The translations under genes were made by a program, and so were the position numbers. This document shows positions 52,173 through 61,922 of a stretch of 64,000 bases of DNA, one piece after another; positions within the stretch are counted from its first letter, which is position 1, and each line of letters starts with the position of its first letter. Below the pieces are notes generated by a model. The model worked only from the letters and a program-made list of their open reading frames with translations. It did no database searches and was not told where the DNA came from. Source of the DNA: Planctomycetota bacterium (lineage in GTDB: Bacteria > Planctomycetota > Phycisphaerae > UBA1845 > UTPLA1); NCBI GenBank assembly GCA_015654675.1, contig JAATGM010000042.1:124001-188000 (forward strand), given 5' to 3'.

Positions 52173-53813
52173 ATGAAAGCGGGCGCGGTCAGCGGGTCAG
52201 TTTTGATCTGGGCGGTTTTCTTCGGTTCCCCAGTGTCTGGGCAGCCATACGTCGTGGACCGGTTCGGGCGCGACCTCGGCGCGCACGGCATCACGCTGGT
52301 GGACTGGGACGGCTATCTCGCTAATCCGGCATCGGGATTTGAATTGTCGCCGCCGGCCGGGGCGGTGTTTCCCGTCAATGCGACGCTTTCGGCCAATGGG
52401 GCGCGGCTCTACTTCGACGAGCCGAGCAGCGTGGGGGCCGGCGGGCCGGGCAAATCACTCGCTTTCTCCGACGCCACGCCGCAGACGTTTCGGCTTTCGA
52501 TCTTTCCGGATCGAGACGGGTTGAATGAGACATATTCGCTGTCAGTACATTTCGTTGACGGGGCGAGCCATGTCACGAATGTGAGCGTGCCGATCGGAGT
52601 CGTCGATCAGGATGGGGCTTCCCCGCAGCCATTTGCTGTAACGGTCGATTTTTCTCAGGACGCGAGTGGCTTTTTCGCGAACGCGACGCGGCGGGCAATC
52701 GTCACGCAGGCGGCCAATGACTGGGCCTACTTTTTTGCGGGGATGAATCTCAATGCGGTGGGCGTTGGGCAGGAGTCGACGTTTATCTGGAATTATCCGC
52801 TGGCGTTCACGGGGCCGCCGCCGCAAGGGTATTTTCATAACAACACGGTGGGTTACACCGGGTTCCTCCTTTATGCCTACGGAATCGACACGCCGCAATT
52901 GCGCTCCGGCGGCGAGCCGGGGCTGTGCTGCTTTCAGCACGCGGGCGGCAATCCGCTCGATGTGCGGCGGTCCGGTGGTACGCAGATCGACATGAAAGGG
53001 AACTTCAACACGCTGGGTTGGTTTCTGACGGCGAGCGATGACGATTGGTGGACGTCGGCGAACCTGGGCGGCGAGCCGAACGACTTGTACTCAGTCGCGC
53101 ATCATGAAATGGGGCATGCGATGGCCTTCAATTCGGGCTATCCCCGGTTCGTCGATGGCGAGAACGATGGGTTCAACGATGACGCGATTGTGGACTATCA
53201 GGGGTCGGGCGTGAGCGTTGACTCGTCGGTGGATCACTTCACTGGAGTGATCGACCGGCTGAGCGGAGTCGGGGCGTTTGGGTATGAGTATTTCGGCGAC
53301 GTGCCGCGACGACGGTGGATTCCGACGAAGATCGACCTGCTGTTGATGCAGTCGGTTGGCTACGAGCTTCGGGCGACGTCGGCGTTTGTGCCGCTGAGCG
53401 TTCCGGCCGGAACGCTGCCGAATGGGCAGGCCGGCGTCGCGTATTCGGCGTCGATCGGGGCGGTTGGTGGCGTTCCCTTCTATGACTGGACGATTGATTC
53501 GGGTGCGCTGCCGCCGGGGCTTTCGCTGGATCGATTTACGGGCGCAATCAGCGGAACGCCGACGGCGACAGGGACGTTCGGCTTTGACGTACTGGTACGT
53601 GAGTACGATGACACGCCGGGGGAAATTGCGAGCCGATCGATCACGATTGTTCCGGGTTGTGTGCTGGGCGACGTTGACAATAATTCGCTGGTCAATGGAG
53701 CGGACGTCGACGACTTCGTGCGGGTGAAGTTCGCGGGAACGGGGACGCCGCACGAGTTGTGCGCCACCAATATGACGTTTGCGGCGTTTGTGCAGCGATT
53801 GCTCATGCCTTGA
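52173..53813 (+). CDS. Secreted HEXXH metalloprotease-like protein with Ig-like domain and dockerin-like end
   Basis: 546 residues from the ATG at 52173 after AAGGA. Signal peptide SGSVLIWAVFFGSPVSG. A long beta-rich N-domain precedes the zinc helix SVAHHEMGHAMAF near residue 308. A putative cadherin/Ig-like domain follows (LPNGQAGVAYSASI, LPPGLSLDRFTGAISGTPTATGTFGF), the He_PIG pattern. The end, GDVDNNSLVNGADVDDFVRV, is one dockerin-like calcium loop. It should be exported and act on surface or environmental protein. Confidence 0.82.
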   Translation: MKAGAVSGSVLIWAVFFGSPVSGQPYVVDRFGRDLGAHGITLVDWDGYLANPASGFELSPPAGAVFPVNATLSANGARLYFDEPSSVGAGGPGKSLAFSDATPQTFRLSIFPDRDGLNETYSLSVHFVDGASHVTNVSVPIGVVDQDGASPQPFAVTVDFSQDASGFFANATRRAIVTQAANDWAYFFAGMNLNAVGVGQESTFIWNYPLAFTGPPPQGYFHNNTVGYTGFLLYAYGIDTPQLRSGGEPGLCCFQHAGGNPLDVRRSGGTQIDMKGNFNTLGWFLTASDDDWWTSANLGGEPNDLYSVAHHEMGHAMAFNSGYPRFVDGENDGFNDDAIVDYQGSGVSVDSSVDHFTGVIDRLSGVGAFGYEYFGDVPRRRWIPTKIDLLLMQSVGYELRATSAFVPLSVPAGTLPNGQAGVAYSASIGAVGGVPFYDWTIDSGALPPGLSLDRFTGAISGTPTATGTFGFDVLVREYDDTPGEIASRSITIVPGCVLGDVDNNSLVNGADVDDFVRVKFAGTGTPHELCATNMTFAAFVQRLLMP

Positions 53814-53862
53814 GATGCCCGGCGTCACTGCGGGCAAGCGCATCGCGCGGTACAATTCGGCC

Positions 53863-55032
53863 ATGGCAACGCTGGAATACCGCACGGCGGGGGAATCGCA
53901 CGGGGCGGCGCTGATTGTTCTGGTTGAGGGGCTGCCGGCAGGCGTGCGCGTCGATCTGGAGCTGATCAACTCGGAGCTGAAGCGACGACAGGGAGGATTC
54001 GGCCGAGGCGGGCGGCAGCACATTGAGAAGGATGAGGTCAGCGTCCTTTCGGGCGTTCGCGGCCGCGAAACAATCGGGTCCCCCATTGCGCTTCAGATCG
54101 GCAACAAGGATGTGCGAATCGATCAAGCGCCGGCAATTCATCGGCCGCGGCCGGGACATGCCGACTATGCGGGCGCGATGAAGTGGCTCACGACGGACTG
54201 TCGCTCGACTCTGGAGCGGGCCAGTGCGCGGGAGACGGCGGCACGCGTCGCGGCGGGTGCGCTCGCGAAATGTTTGTTGCGCGACTTCACCGTTGAGGCG
54301 ATTGGATTTGTCGTTCAGATCGGGCCGGAACGAGGAACGATCGATTCCGAAGCGACCGCGGCGGAACTGCGGATGGGACGCGACTCGAACGAAGTCTACT
54401 GTCCCGACAATGCGGCCGCGCCGCGGATGATCGAGGCGATCAAGGCCGCCAAACAGAACAAGGATACGATCGGCGGCATCGTGGAGACACGCGTGTTCGG
54501 CTGTCCACCAGGGCTGGGGACATGCGTGCGCTGGCAGGACCGGCTGGATGGCCGGCTGATGGCGGCGGTGGGGGCGATTCAGGCGTTCAAGGGGGTCGAG
54601 ATCGGGCTGGGGTTTGGGTGCGCGGAGCGGCCAGGGAGCAAGGTCCACGATGAGATTGATTTCGTGGCCTCGCAGCGCGATCGGGCGAACGTGGGTTTTG
54701 TGCGGCGGACGAACAACGCCGGTGGGCTGGAAGGCGGGATGACGAACGGCATGCCGATCGTTGTTCGGGGCGTGATGAAGCCGATCAGTACGCTGTTGCG
54801 CGGGCTCGACAGCGTGAACCTCGAAACGTTGCAGCCGGAGCGGAGCGATTACGAGCGCAGCGACATCTGCGCGGTTCCGGCGGCGAGCGTGGTGATGGAG
54901 AACGTGGTCGCGTTCGAAGTGGCGCGGAGTTTCGTTGATAAGTTTGGGGGCGATACGCTGCGCGAGGTCCGGGCGGCGTACGAGCATTATCTGCAAGCGG
55001 CGCGCGAACTGCCGTTGCCGGGCCGCTCCTGA
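53863..55032 (+). CDS. aroC: Chorismate synthase
   Basis: 389 residues from the ATG at 53863. The three classical signatures are visible: GESHGAALIVLVEG, the RPGHADY with the SARETAARVAAGA region, and RSDICAVPAASVV near the end (RSDYERSDICAVPAASVV, slightly extended). It forms chorismate from EPSP with reduced FMN, the last shared step of aromatic amino-acid synthesis. No other aro gene is adjacent. The next gene starts 14 bp later, probably in the same transcript. Confidence 0.96.
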   Translation: MATLEYRTAGESHGAALIVLVEGLPAGVRVDLELINSELKRRQGGFGRGGRQHIEKDEVSVLSGVRGRETIGSPIALQIGNKDVRIDQAPAIHRPRPGHADYAGAMKWLTTDCRSTLERASARETAARVAAGALAKCLLRDFTVEAIGFVVQIGPERGTIDSEATAAELRMGRDSNEVYCPDNAAAPRMIEAIKAAKQNKDTIGGIVETRVFGCPPGLGTCVRWQDRLDGRLMAAVGAIQAFKGVEIGLGFGCAERPGSKVHDEIDFVASQRDRANVGFVRRTNNAGGLEGGMTNGMPIVVRGVMKPISTLLRGLDSVNLETLQPERSDYERSDICAVPAASVVMENVVAFEVARSFVDKFGGDTLREVRAAYEHYLQAARELPLPGRS

Positions 55033-55046
55033 CGAAATCGCCGCAT

Positions 55047-56600
55047 ATGCTTCCGCACCGACGCTGGATTTTCCTGTTCTCAATGCTATTTGTCGGCGGT
55101 TCGCTCGCCGCCACGACGGGCTACGCGGTTCACGTTCACAGCGACCGCTATCGCCGCGCCCTCGAGCGCGATCTGCACGAATTCTTCCAATTGCCAACGG
55201 ACATCGGGCGCATTCGTCCGCTGAGCTTTTCGAGCCGGCTGTTCGAAGGCGTCAAGGTGTGGCTGCACGACCGGCGCGGGCCGGTATTTCAGTGTGAGCG
55301 CGCGGTGTGGCACGAAGACACGAGCCGGGAGCAGGTGGTGCACCATCTCGACCTGCATCGCGGGACCCTTTCGATTTCGTCGGATCAATGGAAGCGCGAC
55401 GACTATTCGCGCGTGCTGAAGTCGGGGCTTGGTCATGATTTCGACGCGATTCGGCTGGGCGAGGTGCGACTGCACGACTTCGGTGTCGAGTTTCTGAGCC
55501 GCGACCTGAAGGTGTCGTGCGGGAAGGCCGACGGCGTCATCACGTTTGGGACCGAGCGCGGCAGCGACGGGATCATCCGGCTCTCGGCAACCGAACTGAA
55601 CGGACATCCGACCGGCCAGCCGGTGCAGATTTCAGCGAGGTTTTCGCCGTCGGGCGGCGTGTCGGTGCATGACGTGCTGCTGACGGTTCCGGACCTGCCG
55701 CTGTCGGCACTGGGGATTGATGCAGCGCTGCAGACGAAGACGACGACGGGGCGATTCTCGGGGAAGCTGGAATTCGCTACGGAACAGGACTCGCCCAATG
55801 TCAGTTTGTCGGGGCGACTGAGCGATATCGCGCTGGAGGAGGTCACGCGCTTCCTGGAGGCGGGGCCGATTCGCGGGAAGCTGGACATCGCGGTGGACCG
55901 GGCGCGGGTGGTGGACCGCGTGGTGACGCACCTTTCCGGGCGGGGCGAGATTCGCGATCTGCAACTTGGTGACATCTCACGGCTGGCGGGATATCCGCAG
56001 ATCACCGGGCGAGCTGATCTGAGCATCCGCGCGATCGACCTGGCGCTCGGGCATTTGAATCGACTGGTTGCCGATGGGAGGATTCAGGATGTGCCGTTGG
56101 AGGCCGTGACCGCCCTGGTCGGCAAGGGCGAGGTGACGGGCCGGCTGGCGGTGCGCATCAATTCGTTGCGGGCGAGCGACGATCGGATCGACTGGGCCGA
56201 CATTGAGATCGAGGCCGTGCCGCCGCGCGGGGCGGAGGCCGGGACGATTCATCGCGAATTGCTCGTCAACAGTCTGACGAAGTTGTTGGACTTCAAATGG
56301 CCGTCGAGCATTCCGCAGTCGCTGCTGCCGGAGCATGTGGAGTATGCGCGGTTCGGGGTGCGGCTGCGGATCGAGAACAATCAGCTGCGCGTGCTGGGGA
56401 CACATGGGCCGGGCGGCGACACGATTCTGACGCTGCGCGTGTTCGGGGCGGATATTGCGGTGATCAAGAGTTTGAAGCGCGAGATCGACCTCACGCCGCG
56501 ATTGAACGCACTGCGCGATCAACTTAACCACCATGATCCGCGCGAGATAGAACAATGGTGGCGGGCGCGGCGGGCGGCGCCGACCGCTGATTCTCCGTAG
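55047..56600 (+). CDS. AsmA/YhdP-like membrane-anchored protein
   Basis: 517 residues. One N-terminal membrane helix (WIFLFSMLFVGGSLAATTGYAV) followed by a long, regular beta-rich region with repeated patterns such as FSGKLEFA, GKLDIAVDRARV and GRADLSIRAIDLALG. This fits the AsmA-like / TamB-YhdP group that forms elongated grooves between membranes for phospholipid transport, but the similarity is by architecture. No paralogue is adjacent. Confidence 0.65.
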   Translation: MLPHRRWIFLFSMLFVGGSLAATTGYAVHVHSDRYRRALERDLHEFFQLPTDIGRIRPLSFSSRLFEGVKVWLHDRRGPVFQCERAVWHEDTSREQVVHHLDLHRGTLSISSDQWKRDDYSRVLKSGLGHDFDAIRLGEVRLHDFGVEFLSRDLKVSCGKADGVITFGTERGSDGIIRLSATELNGHPTGQPVQISARFSPSGGVSVHDVLLTVPDLPLSALGIDAALQTKTTTGRFSGKLEFATEQDSPNVSLSGRLSDIALEEVTRFLEAGPIRGKLDIAVDRARVVDRVVTHLSGRGEIRDLQLGDISRLAGYPQITGRADLSIRAIDLALGHLNRLVADGRIQDVPLEAVTALVGKGEVTGRLAVRINSLRASDDRIDWADIEIEAVPPRGAEAGTIHRELLVNSLTKLLDFKWPSSIPQSLLPEHVEYARFGVRLRIENNQLRVLGTHGPGGDTILTLRVFGADIAVIKSLKREIDLTPRLNALRDQLNHHDPREIEQWWRARRAAPTADSP

Positions 56601-56687
56601 CCGCTCGTGGCCATCGGGCACGATCTTCCCTATCCTTGCTCAATTCCGGTGGCCCATCGGGCTGCCCCGCGAGGATGATGAGGGCCC

Positions 56688-58340
56688 ATGGTCGATCATT
56701 TGTTCGATTGCATTTTTCGAGGCCAGCGGGCACTCCGGGCGATCGCGATTTTCGGAATTATCGCGTGCGGCGGTTGCGCGGCCGATCGTGCACTGCGGGT
56801 CAATCTTCCGAACGGGGTTCAGCGGCCGGATCGCGCCGCAGTTGTGTTCTTCGTGGACGGGTTCGGGCGCGACAGCTTTGAGCGGGCGGCGAGCACCGGA
56901 GACATCCCCAACATTCAGCGGCACATTCTGAATCGCGGGGCGCGCGTCGATTATGCGTATTCTGCCCTGCCGACCATTACCTATGCCAACGCCGTTACGT
57001 TTATCACCGGGCTGGTACCCGGGCATCACGGAATCATCGCGAATCGCTGGTTCGACCCGACGACCGGCCGAGCGGGCGACTATTGCACGGCGGACACCTA
57101 TCGAAATGTCGACAACGACTACACGGCGACGACGGTGTATGAGTTACTGAAGGCGGGTGATACGGTGAGTTGCCAGGCGGCGCAGCGGCGCGGGGCAACG
57201 ATTCCGATCGACAACATCATTACGGCTGGAATCAACTGGGGATTTGAAAACTGGACGGGCATTGATTGCCTCGTCGCCCAGAACTTTGAGGAAATCGCGG
57301 ACCACGCGACGACGCGCGGAAGATGGCCGGGGTTTGTTTTCGCGTACTTTCCCGGTGTCGATCATGTCGGGCACCACTACGGGACGCAGTCTGAACGGTA
57401 TCGCGCGGCGATACGCGGCATGGATCGCGAGTTGGGAAGGATCTGCGAGGCGCTGCAGCAGGCGGGCACGTACGACCGGACGTATCTATTTCTCGTCGCC
57501 GATCACGGCCTGGCCGACATCGACCCTAAGAAGCTCGTTCGCATTAATGAGATCGCGGCTCAGAACGGCGGGCGGCCCATTTCGAGCTGCATGGCGATCT
57601 CGCAGAATGCCCGTGTCGCCAACGGCTCCGATGCGGTGTGGGCTTGCTGCGGATCGCGATGGAGCACGTTGTACCTCCGCAAGGACGGCGATTGGCGGAC
57701 GCAGTATTTCACTCAGTCGCCCGACGATCCGCTGGTCCAGCGATGGCTGGTGGGAAAGGGCGGCGATTTGACGAAGCACCCCGGGATCGAACTGATCGCC
57801 GGGCGGGCTTCGGCCAACTCCGTGTGGATTCGCAGTGGGCGCGGTTTGTCGGTGGTGCGGCGCGAGGTTCGCGACGGCGTCAAATATTATCGATATGACC
57901 CGACGCCGGCAGACGCGCTTGGCTATCTCGACAATGCGAAACTGCGCGGTTTTGCCGCGGCGGGAGCGCACTCGTCGCGCGAATGGCTGGCGGTCGTGGC
58001 TGACGCCGGGCTGCCGGACGTCGTTCCGCAACTGCCGGAGCTGTTTGACTCGCCACGCGCCGGTGATATCGTATTTTTCGCGGCGGGCGACTGGGACTTT
58101 GCCGACGATGAGCCGGCCGCGGCTCATGGGTCGATTTCGACGAGAGAGATGCTTGTGCCGATGGTGGTAGCTGGTCCGGATGTGGGGGCAGGCGTGGTGG
58201 TGCCCAGCGCGCGGAATTGCGATGTGATGCCGACGGTGCTGGATTTGCTGCGCGCGAATGTCTCGATCGACTCGCTTGGCCTGGATGGCGTCAGTCTGGC
58301 GCCGGCGTTGCGGCGTCCGGCCGGGGTGGCGACCCGATGA
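56688..58340 (+). CDS. Alkaline-phosphatase-superfamily lipoprotein (phosphodiesterase/NPP-like)
   Basis: 550 residues. Lipobox IACGGC near residue 27-30. The metal-dependent core is clear: VVFFVDGFGRDSF, the nucleophile loop LPTITYANAVTFITGLVPGHHGI with Thr, FAYFPGVDHVGHHYG with metal-binding Asp and His, and VADHGLADI. Closest to type I phosphodiesterase/nucleotide pyrophosphatases. It would cleave phosphodiesters or phosphomonoesters in the periplasm. The stop overlaps the next start as ATGA, so the glycoside-hydrolase-like gene is translationally coupled to it. Confidence 0.9.
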   Translation: MVDHLFDCIFRGQRALRAIAIFGIIACGGCAADRALRVNLPNGVQRPDRAAVVFFVDGFGRDSFERAASTGDIPNIQRHILNRGARVDYAYSALPTITYANAVTFITGLVPGHHGIIANRWFDPTTGRAGDYCTADTYRNVDNDYTATTVYELLKAGDTVSCQAAQRRGATIPIDNIITAGINWGFENWTGIDCLVAQNFEEIADHATTRGRWPGFVFAYFPGVDHVGHHYGTQSERYRAAIRGMDRELGRICEALQQAGTYDRTYLFLVADHGLADIDPKKLVRINEIAAQNGGRPISSCMAISQNARVANGSDAVWACCGSRWSTLYLRKDGDWRTQYFTQSPDDPLVQRWLVGKGGDLTKHPGIELIAGRASANSVWIRSGRGLSVVRREVRDGVKYYRYDPTPADALGYLDNAKLRGFAAAGAHSSREWLAVVADAGLPDVVPQLPELFDSPRAGDIVFFAAGDWDFADDEPAAAHGSISTREMLVPMVVAGPDVGAGVVVPSARNCDVMPTVLDLLRANVSIDSLGLDGVSLAPALRRPAGVATR

Positions 58341-59449
58341 ACCATGCGGCGCGCGTACTGGTCGCCGTCGGCGCGGTGGTCGGCGGATGGCTGCTGATGC
58401 ATCCGCCCCAGCCGAGCGCATCGGCGGACAGCCGGCCGACGCTGCCGGGTTCCGACACGTTTGACCGGGCGAAACAGTTTCGCGGGCTGTCGATTCAGTT
58501 GCATGGCGGTGGCCCGGCGCAGATGGCCATTTATCACAAACTCTGCGACGAGCTGGTCGGGCTTGGGGCCGACAGCGTACTTTTCGTTAATCATGGCTGG
58601 CAGACGCACGCGGGGACGGCTGATCTGCATTTTGATCCGCAACGGAATCCTTCGCTGCCGGAGCTGGGGGAGTTGTGCAAGTATGCGGTGTCGAAGGGGC
58701 TGCGGGTGTGCGTGATGCCGGTTGTGCTGCTTTCGGCTCCGCGCGGGAGCGAGTGGCGCGGGCGGATCAATCCGACCGTCGGGTGGGACGAGTGGTTCAA
58801 GCGATATACGCAGTTCATTCTTGAACACGCGGAGATGTGCGAGGCGAGCAAGGTCGAGGTGATGTTTGTCGGCTCTGAGCTGATCAAGGCCGAGCAGTAC
58901 ACCGATCGCTGGAAGACGCTGATTCAGTCGGTTCGCAAAGTGTATCACGGGCGGCTCGGGTATTCGGCGAACTGGGACCACTATGGGACGGACAAGATCG
59001 GGTTCTGGCCGGAACTCGACCTGGTGGGAATGACGAGCTACTACACGCTGGCGAAGGGGCCCAACCCGACGATGGAAGAGCTGCTGGCGACCTGGGAGCC
59101 GATCAAGTTGCGCATATCGAACTTCTACAATGAGGTTCGCAAGCCGATTGTTTTCACCGAGGCGGGCTGGTGCAGCCAGGAAGGCGCCGCGAAAGATCCG
59201 TGGGACTACTACCGCAATATGAACGCGACGGAGAAAGGGCACATCGAACAGCTCAATTGCTATCAGGCGTTCATTCAGACCTGGGCGAGCGTGCCGTTTG
59301 TCGGGGGCATTTTCTGGTGGGAGTGGAACGACTATCCCGGCGGGGCCAGCGATTACAACTATACGCCGCGAGATAAACCGGCGGAGAAGTTGTTACGGCA
59401 ATGGTTTGGAGCGGGGGCGAAGGCAGAGGCACCCGGGTCAGCGCACTGA
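58337..59449 (+). CDS. Exported glycoside hydrolase, GH113-like TIM barrel
   Basis: 370 residues from the ATG at 58337 overlapping the previous stop. A signal-like N-terminus (VLVAVGAVVGGWLLM) precedes a TIM barrel: FRGLSIQLHGG, LCKYAVSKGLRVCVMPVV, VEVMFVGSELIKAEQY with a likely acid/base Glu, and KPIVFTEAGWCSQEGAA with a likely nucleophile Glu, then GGIFWWEWNDYPGG. This resembles GH113 beta-mannanases and related proteins. Coupled with the phosphatase lipoprotein, it may help use a phosphorylated polysaccharide; that is inference. Confidence 0.82.
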   Translation: MNHAARVLVAVGAVVGGWLLMHPPQPSASADSRPTLPGSDTFDRAKQFRGLSIQLHGGGPAQMAIYHKLCDELVGLGADSVLFVNHGWQTHAGTADLHFDPQRNPSLPELGELCKYAVSKGLRVCVMPVVLLSAPRGSEWRGRINPTVGWDEWFKRYTQFILEHAEMCEASKVEVMFVGSELIKAEQYTDRWKTLIQSVRKVYHGRLGYSANWDHYGTDKIGFWPELDLVGMTSYYTLAKGPNPTMEELLATWEPIKLRISNFYNEVRKPIVFTEAGWCSQEGAAKDPWDYYRNMNATEKGHIEQLNCYQAFIQTWASVPFVGGIFWWEWNDYPGGASDYNYTPRDKPAEKLLRQWFGAGAKAEAPGSAH

Positions 59450-60577
59450 TGGCCGCGGCGTTTCGCCGGCATTTCTGCGGGCGACGATCTCATCGAGCAC
59501 GGGCGAGAGCTTTTCAATCAGCACATCGCGACAGAGGCGCTGGCCGCGGCGAGTGAGGTGGCGGTCTTTAGCCAAATAGAGATCGAGCTTGCCGTCGGCG
59601 ATAAGCGTATCGAGGAACGGTACGAAGATGATGCCGTTGGCACCGCAGAAGTCTTTCAATTTGGCGTCGATGTGGCGGTAGTCGAAGCGATCATCGTCGA
59701 GCTGGGCGTGGGCGAATACCTGAATGAGTGAAGGGTAGCTGATGATGGCGAGTTGGCCGCCGTCCTTTCGGATTTGCTCGTTGAGTGTCGTCAGAAGGGC
59801 AAGCGTCTCGGCCCACATGGCGGGCATGGGCTCGGGTTCGGATCGAAGGAATCGCATGAGGTCGCCCGAGGGTCGGACGCCGAGTCCCAGCGCGAGCTTA
59901 GTGAGGTTTGGACTTCCGCGGACCATGGCGCGGGCCCAGTCGAGGGTGGCGAGGTGGAAGGATGATTTTGTCTGGGCCCAGGGTTTGTCGGGGGGCGGCC
60001 CGGAGCCGATGGCGTCGATTGTTCCGCGGGTGACGAGATCGTCGCCGCAGAAGAAGCCGAGGATGACCAGGTCGGGTTTCATTTTTCGGGCGTAATCGAG
60101 ATAGGCGAAGAGGTAATCGGATGTTCCCCAGCCCGGCTCAGCCACGACGGCCAAACCCACGTCGACCCCGGGATGATGCAGCGCGTATTCGTTGACGAAT
60201 CCGACGACGCACTGGTCGTTGAAGTCCTTCATTCCCCAGCCGAACGTGAATGAGTCGCCGATGGAGGCGATGCGGACGCGGTGCGTCGCGATTTCGTCGA
60301 TGTCGGGGCCGCGAAAGCCGTGATGGTTGAGGGTGACCTGCATTCCGCCGCCCTCCAATTCGGGGATGGGGACGAAAATGGTCTGGTCGGGAAAGAAACG
60401 GAAGGCGTAAGGCCAGGGCTCTGGTTGGTAGTGCTTGCGGTCGATCCGGAAGACAGACGGCTTATAGAAAAGGCGGACGCCGACTTCCAAAAGGCAGGCG
60501 CAAAGCAGGAGCGTCGCGGCGACGAGGGCCAGCTTGAATCCGATCCGCTTCAGTCGTGTTTTCGGTGGAGGAGGCAC
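59438..60577 (-). CDS. Membrane-anchored SGNH/GDSL-family hydrolase
   Basis: 379 residues. One N-terminal membrane helix (LALVAATLLLCACLLEVGVRL). The SGNH blocks are visible: IASIGDSFTFGWG with the nucleophile Ser, a Gly in the GWGTSDYLFAYLDY block, and the C-terminal DRHLTRRGQ with the catalytic Asp-His pair. Probably an esterase or O-acetyl transfer/hydrolysis enzyme acting on cell-surface glycans. Its end overlaps the end of the convergent glycoside-hydrolase gene by 12 bases. Confidence 0.87.
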   Translation of the reverse strand: MPPPPKTRLKRIGFKLALVAATLLLCACLLEVGVRLFYKPSVFRIDRKHYQPEPWPYAFRFFPDQTIFVPIPELEGGGMQVTLNHHGFRGPDIDEIATHRVRIASIGDSFTFGWGMKDFNDQCVVGFVNEYALHHPGVDVGLAVVAEPGWGTSDYLFAYLDYARKMKPDLVILGFFCGDDLVTRGTIDAIGSGPPPDKPWAQTKSSFHLATLDWARAMVRGSPNLTKLALGLGVRPSGDLMRFLRSEPEPMPAMWAETLALLTTLNEQIRKDGGQLAIISYPSLIQVFAHAQLDDDRFDYRHIDAKLKDFCGANGIIFVPFLDTLIADGKLDLYLAKDRHLTRRGQRLCRDVLIEKLSPVLDEIVARRNAGETPRPSVR

Positions 60578-60587
60578 GCCGTCGTTA

Positions 60588-61889
60588 TCAATAGGCCGAG
60601 CGAATGATCACACCGGGATAATAGTACTCGAGAATCTGACGATAGCTTCGGCCGAGCTTGGCCTGGCGGTCGGCGCCGTATTGGCACAGGCCCACGCCGT
60701 GTCCGAAACCGCGGCCGTCAACGAATCGGACCCGGGCGCCTTCGTCGACAATCTTGAAGCGGGTGCTCTTGAGCGTGTGGCCGCCGACACACAGGCGGAA
60801 GTCCTCGCCGACGAGGATTTCGACCGTGCCGCCCGAGCCGACCAGCTTGATCTTGGTGGCGCGGCCGCTCTTGCTGCGTTCCTCGACGGAGATCTGGGTG
60901 ATCTGACCGAGGCGCGAGAGCCGCGGATAGCGAGCGACCACGCGACGCGTGATTTCGGCCTTGCTCATGCGGACCGGATTCCACTGGAAGCTGGGGGCGA
61001 GATAGCAGTCGTTACAAACAACGTTGCCGGCGAGGGTGGGCACATCGGGATCGCCGGGGCGAAACTCGAGCACCGGCTGGGTCATTCCGCCGCAGGACGA
61101 TGAGTAATAGGTCGAGAAGACTTTTTCGGAGCCGTGGTCGCGAACAAGGCAGACTTCGCCGACGGTGTCGTCGACCGCGCCCACGGCGGTCGCGTCCTCG
61201 CCTTTGACGCCGATGTACATCTGACTGCGCTCGTCGGCCAGCACGTCATAGTCGCGACCGACTGGGGCGGTGAGTTTTTCGTACAGAACGTAGGTGCGGG
61301 CCGCGACGGCCAGGGCGCGCTGCGCCTGGGGATGGAAGTGAGCGGGCAGTTCGCCGCGGAGGACGCCGCGCAAGTAATCCTCAACGTCGATGAGATTGGT
61401 GGCGGTCAATCCGTCGCCCGAGCGGCGAATGCGGAGCGATCCACGATAGGTTTTGCCATCGATGACGAGGGATGCGTCGCGTGACGGCTCGATGAGCAGG
61501 TCGTCGGAATCGCACTTGGTCGAGCCGAGCATGACAGCGTGGCGGGCGGGCGCGACCCGTGAGGCCGCCATGGGCTTTGTCAGACTGAGCAACTGCTTGC
61601 CGGTCGAGGCGTCGCGGACGCGACAAGGGGAGGCGATTTCGAGGTTAAACGCCGGGACGGCCTGCGCCCCCATGAGTCGAACACGAATGGTGCGATCGAC
61701 GGTGGACTTTGTTGAGCTATTCTCGGGTGTGGACTGGCGGATGCCGGGCTGGTCACGGGTGAGACAGCCGACAAAGGCGAGCGTGACACTGGCGAGAGAG
61801 AAGAGGAGCGCGTGACCAACCAGCCGACGATGGCGGCGATGGAAGCGCCTTGCGGCGGTTCGCGCGCGTCTGACTCGTCGCGCCCGCAT
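60588..61889 (-). CDS. SpoIID/LytB-domain lipoprotein or membrane protein
   Basis: 433 residues. An Arg-rich N-terminus and hydrophobic run end in the lipobox-like AFVGC near residue 42. The SpoIID domain follows: NLIDVEDYLRGVLRGELPAHF with the catalytic Glu, LAVAARTYVLYEK, STYYSSSCGG, and the end DGRGFGHGVGLCQYGADRQAKLG and YYPGVII. SpoIID enzymes are lytic transglycosylases that cut peptidoglycan lacking stem peptides. Its presence supports a peptidoglycan-containing wall. It ends 10 bp before the SGNH gene, so they likely share a transcript. Confidence 0.92.
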   Translation of the reverse strand: MRARRVRRARTAARRFHRRHRRLVGHALLFSLASVTLAFVGCLTRDQPGIRQSTPENSSTKSTVDRTIRVRLMGAQAVPAFNLEIASPCRVRDASTGKQLLSLTKPMAASRVAPARHAVMLGSTKCDSDDLLIEPSRDASLVIDGKTYRGSLRIRRSGDGLTATNLIDVEDYLRGVLRGELPAHFHPQAQRALAVAARTYVLYEKLTAPVGRDYDVLADERSQMYIGVKGEDATAVGAVDDTVGEVCLVRDHGSEKVFSTYYSSSCGGMTQPVLEFRPGDPDVPTLAGNVVCNDCYLAPSFQWNPVRMSKAEITRRVVARYPRLSRLGQITQISVEERSKSGRATKIKLVGSGGTVEILVGEDFRLCVGGHTLKSTRFKIVDEGARVRFVDGRGFGHGVGLCQYGADRQAKLGRSYRQILEYYYPGVIIRSAY

Positions 61890-61922
61890 GGACTCCTCCG
61901 TGAGAACGGCGCGGCGCCCGGA

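Noticed and set aside
53803-55197. 464-codon open frame antisense to aroC
   Set aside because: Shadow of a clear chorismate synthase gene.
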